The position numbers were made by a program, and so were the translations under genes. Below, one piece after another: positions 43,578 through 52,181 of a stretch of 64,000 nt of DNA. Numbering within the stretch: the stretch's first letter is position 1; every line of letters begins with the position of its first letter. The stretch is from Nostoc sp. 'Lobaria pulmonaria (5183) cyanobiont' (GTDB lineage Bacteria > Cyanobacteriota > Cyanobacteriia > Cyanobacteriales > Nostocaceae), in contig NZ_CP026692.1 in NCBI RefSeq assembly GCF_002949795.1, positions 1,113,501-1,177,500 on the forward strand, in the 5' to 3' direction. Under the pieces are notes generated by a model, which was not told the DNA's origin, ran no database searches, and saw only the letters and a list, made by a program, of their open reading frames with translations.

Positions 43578-46103
43578 ATGACATCTCCAGAAACGGTTAT
43601 ATGGCTACAAGAACGCACGAGTTTAGGAATTCTCTCACCTGAAGTATTAAATGCGATCGCTCAAGTAATTGAAGAACAAGTAGTGAGTGCCGAAACTGAC
43701 TTAGTTAGTGAAGGCAATTCTCCAGAAGCCCTTTATATTCTTCACGAAGGTCAACTCGAAAGCAATACCACCAATCAAAGCAACCCAGCTTTAGCTTGTG
43801 GATTTCTCCCCGGTGCAGTGATTGAACTCAAAGAATTGCTGTTAGATGAATTAACTCCATTCACAATTACTACAGTAACCGAATGTCACTTGTGGGTTGT
43901 ACCTGCTGCTAAATTTCGGGAATTAGTCACCCAATACCCCGAAATTGCTCAGGCTTTTTCGCGTCAATTGGCTCAAGAATTAGCTCAGGTAACATCTGCA
44001 CTTGGCTATGAGCAAGAACGTTCTATTGCCTTGCGCCCATATTTAGTCACCAAGGCGCAACGCGGAATTGTCGGTACAAGTCGCTATGCTGTGCGGCTGC
44101 GGGAGCAAATTCGAGAAGCGGCCGCTGACCGCAAATCAGTGGATATTTTCGGAGAACCAGGGTTAGAAAAAGACAATATAGCAGCCCTGATCCACTTTGG
44201 TTCTCCCAAACGGCGAGAACCCATTATTAAAGTAAATTGTGGTATTCTCCAAACTAGCGGTGCAGATTTATTCGGTCGCGCTGGCGGCAAACCAGGATTG
44301 TTGGAATGGTTGGGGGAAGGCACTCTAGTTCTCAACAACATCCAAGAATTGCCTGAAGAATTATTACCTGCCGTGACGCAGTTGCTCAAAACTGGTACAT
44401 ATAGCCCCATCAATCGTTCTGGAGATTCAGCTGCCGAACCTCGTCCTAGTAAAGCCAGAATTCTCATTGTTTCAGAAAAAACTCAGCCGACAGTTGAACG
44501 TTCTGTTGGTCACATTATTAAAGTACCACCGCTACGGGTGCGGAAAGCTGATATTCAGACGCAAGTTGAATATTACACCAGTCTTTACACTCGCTCTAGA
44601 GGTGTTGCTAAACCGCACATTACCCCAGAAGCTTTGCGTCGCCTCCAGTCTTATGATTTTCCTGGCAACCTCAAGGAATTGAAAAATCTGGTAGAAAGAG
44701 CGATCATCCAAGCTGAGGGTGCGAATGAATTAACAGAAGAAATTTTCTGGCCAGCCGAAACTAAGAAAAAACGATTTCGGGTAAATCTGTTAAATGCCTC
44801 TCCTCGTTTGCGGCGGTTTTTACGTAGTCCCTGGTGGCCCGATCGCATTAATTATGGTTTTACGGCAACGGCTTTTGCAATCATCATTGCAGTGTTATTT
44901 ATTGGGCCACAAACCCGCGATCGCAATTTCGTCTTAAATCTATTTTGGGCTTGGTGGTGGCCTTTCTTCTTATTTCTCTTTCCCTTTTTGGGACGTATCT
45001 GGTGTTCTGTTTGTCCCTTCATGATTTATGGAGAAATCACCCAAAAGCTCTCTTTATGGCTGTGGCCGCGAAAACTCAAACGCTGGCCGAGAGAACAAGC
45101 TGAGAAATGGGGCGGATGGTTTATGTTTGGGTTATTTACCCTAATTTTCTTATGGGAAGAACTCTGGCATTTAGAAAATACAGCTTACCTCAGCGCTTGT
45201 TTGCTGCTGTTAATTACTGCTGGGGCGATGATTTTCTCGGCTCTTTTTGAACGACGGTTTTGGTGTCGCTATCTCTGCCCCATCGGCGGGATGAATGGTT
45301 TATTTGCCAAACTCTCAATGACGGAACTCCGCGCACAGCAAGGGATATGTTCTGCCAGTTGCACCACTTATCAGTGTTATAAAGGTGGGCCACAAAAGGG
45401 CGAAGGGCTGGAAACTAATGGATGTCCCTTATACTCGCACCCAGCCCAGTTAGAAGATAACCGAGATTGCGTACTGTGCATGACTTGCGTCAAAGCCTGT
45501 CCCCATCGTTCTGTTGAGTTCAACTTGCGTCCCCCTGGTATTGAACTGTGGACAACTCATGTACCCCGCACTTATGAAGTAGCATTATTGTTCTTGCTGT
45601 TAGGTGGTATATATTTACATCGCTTGCCAGAATTGCAATCTTGGTTGGGGCTGCAACTAGATTTAACTCAGTTTTGGCAGCACTTGGGATTATCGCTGCT
45701 AGTATTAATTATTCCAGCAGCTCTAACCTTTGGGGCTTATGGCTTGATCCAAGTGTTCAATTTTAACCGGAAGCCGCGATCTTTTGTAGAACTCGCCTAT
45801 GGCTACCTACCATTAGTGTTGGGGGGCAACTTGGCTCACTATCTACGTTTGGGGTTAGGCGAAGGTGGGCGGATTTTACCTGTTACCTTTGCTACTCTGG
45901 GTTTGAGTGGGGAACAATTACCAATATTGGTTGCTCATCCGGCTGTTATTGCCTTTTTGCAAGGTACAACGATAATTTTCTCAGTGTTGATGACTATGTT
46001 ATTAACGCAAAAGATTGCCAAGCAACCACTGCGATCGCTCATGTCGCAACACCTAGCAGCGATCGCTTTAGGAGTTAGTCTGTGGGCAATTATCGTCTTT
46101 TGA
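43578..46103 (+). CDS. Fusion of CRP-like sensor, degenerate AAA+ domain and membrane polyferredoxin
   Basis: An 841-residue protein. Residues 1-145 resemble a cyclic-nucleotide-binding/CRP effector domain (SPEALYILHEGQLES). Residues ~163-395 are homologous to the AAA+ domain of sigma-54 activators (PPLRVRKADIQ, SYDFPGNLKELKNLVERAI), but Walker A is GEPGLEKD (192-199) and Walker B is VLNNIQELP, lacking the catalytic Asp-Glu, and no GAFTGA loop is seen. From ~410 follow transmembrane helices and a NapH/NosR-like polyferredoxin with GRIWCSVCPFMIYGE, RRFWCRYLCPIGG and CVLCMTCVKACPH (4Fe-4S ligands). Cyanobacteria have no sigma-54, so the AAA part is probably a structural or sensory module in a membrane redox protein. 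Confidence 0.88.
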   Translation: MTSPETVIWLQERTSLGILSPEVLNAIAQVIEEQVVSAETDLVSEGNSPEALYILHEGQLESNTTNQSNPALACGFLPGAVIELKELLLDELTPFTITTVTECHLWVVPAAKFRELVTQYPEIAQAFSRQLAQELAQVTSALGYEQERSIALRPYLVTKAQRGIVGTSRYAVRLREQIREAAADRKSVDIFGEPGLEKDNIAALIHFGSPKRREPIIKVNCGILQTSGADLFGRAGGKPGLLEWLGEGTLVLNNIQELPEELLPAVTQLLKTGTYSPINRSGDSAAEPRPSKARILIVSEKTQPTVERSVGHIIKVPPLRVRKADIQTQVEYYTSLYTRSRGVAKPHITPEALRRLQSYDFPGNLKELKNLVERAIIQAEGANELTEEIFWPAETKKKRFRVNLLNASPRLRRFLRSPWWPDRINYGFTATAFAIIIAVLFIGPQTRDRNFVLNLFWAWWWPFFLFLFPFLGRIWCSVCPFMIYGEITQKLSLWLWPRKLKRWPREQAEKWGGWFMFGLFTLIFLWEELWHLENTAYLSACLLLLITAGAMIFSALFERRFWCRYLCPIGGMNGLFAKLSMTELRAQQGICSASCTTYQCYKGGPQKGEGLETNGCPLYSHPAQLEDNRDCVLCMTCVKACPHRSVEFNLRPPGIELWTTHVPRTYEVALLFLLLGGIYLHRLPELQSWLGLQLDLTQFWQHLGLSLLVLIIPAALTFGAYGLIQVFNFNRKPRSFVELAYGYLPLVLGGNLAHYLRLGLGEGGRILPVTFATLGLSGEQLPILVAHPAVIAFLQGTTIIFSVLMTMLLTQKIAKQPLRSLMSQHLAAIALGVSLWAIIVF

Positions 46104-46244
46104 GCTTCACATCTTCCACCAGGCGGTTTCTAATCGCCTGGGCTAGGTGCAAAATGTTAGTTAAAAACATTCTTCCCTACGAACGTGATAGAAAATACTT
46201 GTATGATTTATGATTTTTGACTCATAGTATAAGGATTACAGATA

Positions 46245-46583
46245 ATGCACGTTCTAAAAAGATCCATCAAACCAGCAACCTATATATCGTTCCTCCACAT
46301 CTACCAAACAACTTGGGGGACTGCTGGTGATATTTGTTTAATCCGTGAATCTGTAGCTAATGATAGTACAGCGAAGTTTGTCGGTCATAAAATCGAACTA
46401 GTAGTGCCAAAAGGGTTGGAGCGCGATCGCATCGCCAACTGTCCGATCATCAAAGTTGCAGGTAATGTCGGCGACGGACATCCTAAAGAACATCCCTTGG
46501 AATGGGAGGCTTATGAAGGTGTAAATGAAGAAATAGCTTTAGCGGCTCTCAAACCTTGGGGCTTCAAGTTAATTGAACTCTAA
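46245..46583 (+). CDS. Small protein of unknown function
   Basis: A 112-residue soluble protein (MHVLKRSIKPATYISFLHIY start) with a beta-rich look and a mildly conserved-looking centre (GHKIELVVPKGLERDRIANC, GNVGDGHPKEHPLEWEAYEG). I do not recognise the family. The protein-like composition, the ATG 35 bp after an AT-rich leader and the convergent partner gene support it as real. It stands alone, ending 167 bp before the convergent Rpn-like gene. Confidence 0.65.
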   Translation: MHVLKRSIKPATYISFLHIYQTTWGTAGDICLIRESVANDSTAKFVGHKIELVVPKGLERDRIANCPIIKVAGNVGDGHPKEHPLEWEAYEGVNEEIALAALKPWGFKLIEL

Positions 46584-46683
46584 TGTGGCAATCTGACAAG
46601 CTCAACTCGCTTTCGTTCTTCTAAAACTATTTTTTCCCCTAGCGCCATCAGACATTGGCTCAAATGGAAAAATTCATCTAATA

Positions 46684-46773
46684 GACATAGGAGTGAAATT
46701 AATTATGCGTTGCCCGAAATCCTTGGTAGGCATAATTCATAAATTGTACCTACGTTATTTTCACTCCTATGTC
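46684..46773. repeat. Long-loop inverted repeat between convergent genes
   Basis: GACATAGGAGTGAAA (46684-46698) and its exact complement TTTCACTCCTATGTC (46759-46773) are 60 bp apart. The right arm forms the last codons of the Rpn-like gene. It may be a bidirectional terminator or a small mobile element's ends. Confidence 0.7.
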
Positions 46774-47619
46774 TAATGTACCAAACCAGGTTTCTAAATC
46801 CGCGATCGCCTGAAAATCCAACAATGCTTCACCGAGATTTTCTAATTGTTCTAAAGAGAGAGTTTCAATACGAGCTAGCACTTCTTGGGGTAATTCTCCC
46901 ACCCTTCGAGTAAGCAGACGGAGAATCAGCAATTGTCCTTCTGCCTTTCGTCCTTCTTCCCGTCCACGTTGTTCGCCGCGTTGTTCGCCTTCAGCGAGAA
47001 TTTCTTGATAAATTACTGACTCGCGCATCATACCCTCCCGAAATAATTGTCGAATCAAGTCTTGATTGTATTTTAACCCCGCTAAGATTTGGGTATACGC
47101 GGAAATTTCTGGTCGTTGTCTTGGCTCAAGTTGACTAACTTTGACCACAACTTGTTGCAACAAAGCTTGAGGTTGCGTGGTTGCGGTCAGTGGTGCTAAT
47201 GGTAACAAAGCTGGGTCATTGAGGAATAGTTCGGGATTTTCTTCCCACATGGAAATTACACGATATTCATGATGAGTAGTTTCGACTGTAAAAGCAGTTT
47301 CAATTACTGTTCCTGGTGCAGGGGGAAGCAGTAGTACGACAACTTGCGTTATTGGTAGACGATATAAACGATACAAGCGTACCCAATAATCTAGCATCCG
47401 CAGGGGTAGGGGTGGCGTAGATTCAAGTTTGGTTTGAAATTCTAGATGGAGAATGCGTCCTTCTAATTGTAAAAATGTTACATAATCTGCGCGAATTGGT
47501 TCGATACTCAATTCGGTTTTCAGGACTTTGACGGAAGTTTGCGGTGTTCCTAATACCCAACTGGCAAAGGTAGCAGGATGTTTTTCGGACAGGAGTTTGC
47601 AGAGGTTATCAAAGGACAT
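46750..47619 (-). CDS. Rpn-like PD-(D/E)XK nuclease family protein with DUF4351 C-terminus
   Basis: A 289-residue protein. The N-terminal part (MSFDNLCKLLSEKHPATFAS) with RADYVTFLQLEGRILHLEFQ followed by TK fits the PD-(D/E)XK pattern (Asp, then ExxTK) of the recombination-promoting nuclease/transposase-like family abundant in cyanobacteria. The C-terminus has a Glu/Arg-rich repeat (EGEQRGEQRGREEGRKAEG) and a DUF4351 helix pair (LLILRLLTRRVGELP, LEQLENLGEALLDF). Role thought to be in DNA recombination or mobile-element biology. Its last codons lie within one arm of an inverted repeat. Confidence 0.88.
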   Translation of the reverse strand: MSFDNLCKLLSEKHPATFASWVLGTPQTSVKVLKTELSIEPIRADYVTFLQLEGRILHLEFQTKLESTPPLPLRMLDYWVRLYRLYRLPITQVVVLLLPPAPGTVIETAFTVETTHHEYRVISMWEENPELFLNDPALLPLAPLTATTQPQALLQQVVVKVSQLEPRQRPEISAYTQILAGLKYNQDLIRQLFREGMMRESVIYQEILAEGEQRGEQRGREEGRKAEGQLLILRLLTRRVGELPQEVLARIETLSLEQLENLGEALLDFQAIADLETWFGTLDIGVKIT

Positions 47620-48071
47620 TAACGATCGCCAACAATTGAACGAGGTATTGTTATTATCTCGTGCAGTGGTTTGAGTAGGCGATGTCTACGATGGTCACTG
47701 ACTTGTACTGAGCGCAGCCGAAGTAGCTTGTCGTTCGCGCAGCGTCTCGTAGAGAAGTGCGGGCTACGCCTACGCACCATCGCTTAAGGAAGCTCATTAT
47801 TATACTCTGGGCGTATCTTTTTAAATTCCTGTAGTATTTACATTAATATTCCATTTCTAGCTAGGTTGAGTTATCAGACGGTAAAAAGATAACTGTAGCG
47901 GTTCCTGATTTACTAGTAAAAACCTAACTCCCTTCTCTCTCCTTACCAAGGAAAGGGCAGAAACAGCCTTTATTTCTAAAGAAATTACGAATTATACTAA
48001 TGCATCTGCACATAATTAAAAAGCGATCGTCGCCCTTTTTCCTTAGTATCCAAAAAAGGCGATCGCGCAAT
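47620..48071. other. Intergenic region with dispersed repeats
   Basis: No gene. Contains GGCGATGTCTACGATGGTCA, ACTGAGCGCAGCCGAAGTA, TTCGCGCAGCGTCTCGTAG and GCGGGCTACGCCTACGCACC, i.e. several short dispersed repeat families in a row (47680-47790), and a GCGATCG-flanked inverted stretch near 48025-48066 (AAAAAGCGATCG against CGATCGC). Confidence 0.65.
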
Positions 48072-48506
48072 CTAAGAAAACCGTTCTAATTCTTCTACTA
48101 GCGCCTGACTGTCTTTCCATAAAGCAATGCTTGCATCACGATAGATTTTCGCAATGAATGGAGCAGGATGTTTCCGAACAAATTCTTGTATCGGCACAAT
48201 TGCTTTTAGAAAAATTGCGGCCATATCTGCCCCTGATAAACTTTGGGAAGCAAATATAAACATCTTGACCTGAGCGCGTGCAACGGCAATCCTTTCTAAT
48301 AAGTTGTTGCTAATCTTGCCATCTTTGGTCAAAACGACCCAGCCCATTTTGCCGACCTCTGGCAACCAGTCCACATCTTGAGCGCTTTTGTCAAAGTGTT
48401 CGTCATGGATTTTGATAGTGATGCCTGAGGCGCGAAGCGTTTCTACAATGCGTCTGTTACCTAGACATCTATCTATAAAAAAAGTAATGGACTGGGGTTG
48501 AATCAT
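48072..48506 (-). CDS. PIN-like toxin (VapC45-type) of a toxin-antitoxin pair
   Basis: A 144-residue protein with an N-terminal acidic residue pattern (TFFIDRCLGNRRIVETL, HDEHFDKSAQDVDWLPEVG, WVVLTKDGKI) as in PIN-like nucleases of the VapC45/DUF5615 class: conserved Asp near residue 12, Asp-Trp-Leu and TKDxxI. It overlaps the upstream antitoxin gene by 4 nt (ATGA), typical of co-translated toxin-antitoxin modules. Expected to be an RNase, by family analogy; unverified here. Confidence 0.85.
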   Translation of the reverse strand: MIQPQSITFFIDRCLGNRRIVETLRASGITIKIHDEHFDKSAQDVDWLPEVGKMGWVVLTKDGKISNNLLERIAVARAQVKMFIFASQSLSGADMAAIFLKAIVPIQEFVRKHPAPFIAKIYRDASIALWKDSQALVEELERFS

Positions 48507-49204
48507 GCAACAGTAGGTAGTTCACACCGGATAGCTTCTTCGATCTTGAAGCGTTCGCTGTCATAATCATAAGCGAGATCGTCAATTGAATCACCTGCTT
48601 TATACCGTTCTGCTAACACGCGGGTGGTAATTCCTGTCCCAGCAATAACAAGGCGACCAAAGGCGATTCGGGAATCAATGACGACAACACGAGGGCTATC
48701 TTCCTCGTGAGAGCGAGTAAAGGGATACAGTTTAATTGCAAGCCCAGTGTCGTCGGGTTCAATTCGCTCAAAATGAGCATTAAAAGCGTCTTTCATCTGC
48801 GTTTGCACGCTTCTCGATGCATTAATCAGAGAGCCATAGCGCTCAATGAACAGGTCAACACCATCGGTAAGAAAACTTTCACCAGCAAGCGGGTGGGATG
48901 TTTGAAACTGCTCCTCAAGGAAATCAAGAGCGGTTCGTACATTACCTAGATCAATTTTGTGATTTTTGCGAATTGCTCTTAAAACATGAACTTCGATTAG
49001 GTTAGTGAATGAGAGGAGTTTTGGCTTGAGATCGCGAATTGGGATAAGGGGTTTGAAGAAGTTAGAACCTTTTGAAATCGGGTAGTGTCGCCCAACTGTC
49101 CAAGAACGAATTGTGCCTGCTGGAATGCGTAAATAACGAGCAGCATCGCTAATGGAGTAGGCGGGAATGTCTCTAGGATCGGTTCCTCCGTAAAGCTCGG
49201 TCAT
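48503..49204 (-). CDS. DUF433-type antitoxin
   Basis: A 233-residue protein: N-terminal MerR-like HTH (YSISDAARYLRIPAGTIRSW), a central helical region and a C-terminal DUF433 domain (VVIDSRIAFGRLVIAGTGIT, then ERYKAGDSIDDLAYDYDSE). This is the usual partner of VapC45-like PIN toxins (VapB45). It is the first gene of the pair; the N-terminal DNA-binding domain suggests autoregulation of its own promoter. Start ATG at 49204. Confidence 0.88.
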   Translation of the reverse strand: MTELYGGTDPRDIPAYSISDAARYLRIPAGTIRSWTVGRHYPISKGSNFFKPLIPIRDLKPKLLSFTNLIEVHVLRAIRKNHKIDLGNVRTALDFLEEQFQTSHPLAGESFLTDGVDLFIERYGSLINASRSVQTQMKDAFNAHFERIEPDDTGLAIKLYPFTRSHEEDSPRVVVIDSRIAFGRLVIAGTGITTRVLAERYKAGDSIDDLAYDYDSERFKIEEAIRCELPTVA

Positions 49205-49317
49205 TTGCGTGCCTGCCAGGGATGCTTAATTTTATTATCTTCGATATCGATACATATTAAAACAAGCAAAGTCTTAGCTTTATGAAAAATTCTTCTTCTT
49301 AGTGAAGCGATCGCACT

Positions 49318-49644
49318 TTGATTATTGCTTTGACATATTTACTGGCTGGTGGCAGTGATAATGTGAAAAGACTGCTTACATGGCTGGGCTTTCCTGAGAC
49401 TAAAACTATTCCTGCTTCATTAAGCCACGATCACGGTGATAAAACTCTCAAAATCTTTGCCCAAGCTTGGGAACCCAGTCGAGATTTGGCACGATTACGG
49501 TCAGACTTAGCAAAGCAAATTGCTGTAGTTGCGAAAAAAGTCTCTTGGCGATCGCCAGACATTCTCATCCTAGAAACTCACTACAACAATCTCAAAAAAA
49601 AAAAAACGCTGGATACAGCGAAGCTGATTCGCTGCAATCAGTAA
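49318..49644 (+). pseudogene. 5' portion of a STAND NTPase gene, out of frame with the rest
   Basis: A frame of about 93 codons before an A13 tract (IIALTYLLAGGSDNVKRLLT, WLGFPETKTIPASLSHDHGD, AKQIAVVAKKVSWRSPDILI) with protein-like composition and no Met in it; it begins after a TGA at 49303. At the A13 tract (49594-49606) it runs on for only 13 codons (KTLDTAKLIRCNQ). One extra A would join it to the downstream NTPase frame, giving 584 codons. No ribosome site or ATG, so the original N-terminus seems lost. Confidence 0.6.
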
Positions 49645-51071
49645 TAGTTAACCTCAAGGGTTGGCAGTGGTTTTTCAACGCCATAACTACTATTTTGATT
49701 CATGCTGCCTTTTGGCTTGCCCTCATCTTTGCCTATCCCAAATTTCCCCAAGTCCAAGCCATCTTCTTCTGGAACCCTCGGGTAAGGCGCATCTTAGGCG
49801 TGGGCTACGTCGGCTTTCTCCTCGCTTGGATTCCCTTTTTCCGTGGCAAATTATTTGAACCCTTCAAGCCTTCCCTGTTAGCCGATGCCGGGTTAGATAA
49901 TTTTAATCCCCAAACATACTTCCCAGAATCTCAGGTGAAAGTTCCCAGTGCAGAAGAACCCCAAGCAATTACCCAGGTGCTACCCAGCATCACCGGGCAA
50001 ATTGTCCTAGAAGGTGATTCTGGTTTGGGTAAGTCGATGTTTCTCCGCCATCTCGTGAAAACCTCACCGCGCATTGTGGTTTATTTACCCGCCCGCAAGT
50101 GTGACAAAGGGGTAATTGAAGCAATTCAAGCCAAGCTGCACGGGCAAGCACAAGATGCTGATTTTCTCAAGAATTTAATTTACAGTGGTGCGTTAGATAT
50201 CTGCATTGACGGACTCAACGAAGTCACAGCCGACACCAGGGCAAAAATTTGCCAGTTTGTCGAAAGCTACTTCCGGGGTAACATTATCATGACTACCCAG
50301 CCGCTTGAGTGGACACCACCCTCAACAGCCAAGATATATAAATTACAGTCGCTTGAGCAAGCCCAAATTCAGCAATTTTTGATTTCCCGTCAGCCACGAC
50401 TGCCCAAAGATGCCAAAATTCAGGGTAATAATTACGAGCAAGCCTGCACTAGCTATCTAGCAACAGCCCTCAGCAAGCAGCAATCACCAGAGGAGTTAAC
50501 TCCTAACCAAAGGGTTCTCTCTAACCCAATGGATTTAACAGTTGTGGCGTTAATGATCTCCCAAGGTGAATACCCCGATTTGTTTCACCTGCAACAACAG
50601 CAATATAATTTGATGGCAGCCGAATACTTGCAAGAGTGGAACCAGGAATTTCCCTTAAAAAAATTCTCGGATGCAGTCTATCAAATGCGACTGAACGATG
50701 AACAGGCGCTACCTGCGGATGAATTTTACCAGGTAGTACAGTCTTTAGAAGATGAGAAATATAAAATGGTCGTCAGGCGTCAGTGGCAAAACGAAGAAGG
50801 TGCAGCCAAGAGAGAATGGTATTTCCGCCACGATAAGATTATGGATTTCTTTTTGGTGCAGAACTTTCTGGGCGAGAAGGATGAAGCGAAAAATCGGCTG
50901 CTTGACCACATGGGCGACTCCCGTTTTCGCGGTGTCTACTTTTTGCTAGTAAATTTACTGCCTTTAGATGCTGCCAAAGAACTCAAGGAAAAATTAGTTC
51001 AATATGCCGCCGATACCAAAGACCATACTGTGAGTGATACCTTTGTGCAATTGTTGCGACCAAGGTCGTGA
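49467..51071 (+). CDS. STAND/NACHT-like P-loop NTPase with N-terminal membrane segments
   Basis: The frame is open from 49467 but convincing protein starts only after the A13 tract: two transmembrane segments (WFFNAITTILIHAAFWLALI and VGYVGFLLAWIPFF), then a NACHT-type NTPase with Walker A LEGDSGLGKSMF, Walker B DICIDGLNEV and a helical C-terminal region (LSNPMDLTVVALMISQGEY, FRHDKIMDFFLVQNFLG). STAND NTPases are signal-transduction or defence switches. There is no good start codon in this frame near the membrane segments, so expression may need slippage at the A tract, or the gene is a recent frameshift. Confidence 0.75.
   Translation: MGTQSRFGTITVRLSKANCCSCEKSLLAIARHSHPRNSLQQSQKKKNAGYSEADSLQSVIVNLKGWQWFFNAITTILIHAAFWLALIFAYPKFPQVQAIFFWNPRVRRILGVGYVGFLLAWIPFFRGKLFEPFKPSLLADAGLDNFNPQTYFPESQVKVPSAEEPQAITQVLPSITGQIVLEGDSGLGKSMFLRHLVKTSPRIVVYLPARKCDKGVIEAIQAKLHGQAQDADFLKNLIYSGALDICIDGLNEVTADTRAKICQFVESYFRGNIIMTTQPLEWTPPSTAKIYKLQSLEQAQIQQFLISRQPRLPKDAKIQGNNYEQACTSYLATALSKQQSPEELTPNQRVLSNPMDLTVVALMISQGEYPDLFHLQQQQYNLMAAEYLQEWNQEFPLKKFSDAVYQMRLNDEQALPADEFYQVVQSLEDEKYKMVVRRQWQNEEGAAKREWYFRHDKIMDFFLVQNFLGEKDEAKNRLLDHMGDSRFRGVYFLLVNLLPLDAAKELKEKLVQYAADTKDHTVSDTFVQLLRPRS
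49594..49606 (+). repeat. A13 homopolymer at the frame junction of the STAND gene
   Basis: Thirteen consecutive A between CTC and CGCTGG. Codons before it are in the first frame (LKKKKT), codons after fit the second (QKKKNAG); a change to A14 or +1 transcriptional slippage would fuse the frames. Confidence 0.9.
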
Positions 51072-51455
51072 GATAAATTTGTAATTCGTAATTGAGAAAG
51101 AGACTTATATAGCAGTTCTCGTTTACGTGAGGTACACCTGTAGGGGCACGGCAGTGCCGTGCCCCTACACCTCGTGATGTAATGTTGTACCGCATCTGAA
51201 TGGGAACCGCTATAGTCTGAGGGCAAATTCTTGATTTAATTAAAATCTGACTTTTCACGTCGTGTAGAAAAACTAACGCTAAACCTAATCCCTGAGCAAG
51301 CTTTGTTACTAGGGAATGGAAGCGAGGTTTTCTAGATAAGAGTGAAAAGTCAGATATTGGAATGAGTGGAAAAAGAAATTGTGTCTGTCCTACCGCCAAG
51401 TAGAATCAATGCTCAGTTCACCTAGAACCAAGCTTAATAAATGAAGGCGGAGGGA
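51072..51455. other. Intergenic region containing MITE copy 2
   Basis: About 380 bp between the convergent STAND and NRR-repeat genes. It holds the 107-bp MITE-like element at 51108-51214; the rest shows no gene. A long frame here on the minus strand is MITE translation. Confidence 0.6.
51108..51214. mobile_element. MITE-like element, copy 2
   Basis: Same length (107 bp) and layout as copy 1 at 25528-25634: TATAGCAGTTCTCG at one end, GGGAACCGCTATA at the other, central GTAGGGGCACGGCA hairpin, and GATGTAATGTTGTACCGCAT. Its translation gives the same peptide string as the insert in the MFS gene. Confidence 0.9.
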
Positions 51456-51983
51456 TTAACCACGACCCCAGTTGCGATCGCGCTCATAGCGATGGTTATT
51501 GTCACGAATGTTGCGAAGGTTATTTTCGCGCTCATAGCGGTGGTTATTTTCGCGCTCATAACGGCGATTATTGTCACGAATGTAGCGAAGGTTATTTTCG
51601 CGTTCATAGCGGCGGTTATTTTCGCGCTCATAACGGCGATTATTGTCACGAATGTTGCGACGGTTATGATCGCGCTCATAACGACGGTTATTTTCGCGCT
51701 CATAGCGGCGATTATGATCGCGCTCATAGCGACGGTTATGATCGCGCTCATAGCGATCGTTATTGTCACGAATGTTGCGAAGGTCGTTCTGGCGGTCATA
51801 ATCACCATTTCTGTGGTGACGACTCTGAAGTTCATAGTTACGATCATCGTTGTGTTGATAGCCGTAGCTATCTAACCCAGCAAGATAATCCACTGATGTA
51901 TTAGCATCAGCTTTTGGAGAAATAGCCAAAGCTGATGCAGATGCTATCAAGCCGGCCAGCAAAATAGAGGCAAAGCGATTCAT
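51456..51983 (-). CDS. Secreted Asn/Arg/Tyr-rich octapeptide repeat protein
   Basis: About 175 residues: a Sec signal peptide (MNRFASILLAGLIASASALA, cleavage near ADA) followed by a short linker and ~13 tandem units of NNRRYERE-type octapeptides (variants NNLRNIRD, DHNRRYER). The 24-bp DNA repeat keeps the frame. The mature protein would be highly charged, probably disordered, possibly RNA-, metal- or polysaccharide-binding; no family recognised. The ATG at 51983 is chosen because it starts the signal peptide. The mirror strand is also open as an Ala/Ile/Val-rich frame, which is an artefact of the codons. Confidence 0.75.
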   Translation of the reverse strand: MNRFASILLAGLIASASALAISPKADANTSVDYLAGLDSYGYQHNDDRNYELQSRHHRNGDYDRQNDLRNIRDNNDRYERDHNRRYERDHNRRYERENNRRYERDHNRRNIRDNNRRYERENNRRYERENNLRYIRDNNRRYERENNHRYERENNLRNIRDNNHRYERDRNWGRG

Positions 51984-52181
51984 GATGTCAGTCAAAAATT
52001 GTTGATAGTAATTTATGCAAGTCTAGTCTGTTTAGGAAAAGCAGATTCCACAAGTCTTTGAATCAATCTTATCAATGTTGAGTAACTCGAAAAGTTTTCT
52101 TGAGTGCGGTGATTGAGAAAAGTTTTGTTGTCTCTGATACTTTCTGATCTTCCAGATACCGTGAAAATTTAAAATTAAAAT

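Noticed and set aside
50983..51399. 138-codon minus-strand ORF after the STAND gene
   Set aside because: Most of it is translation of MITE copy 2; no domain outside that part.
51441..51875. 144-codon hydrophobic ORF opposite the NRR-repeat gene
   Set aside because: Mirror image of the NNRRYERE codons; the opposite strand has the signal peptide, sensible start and stop.
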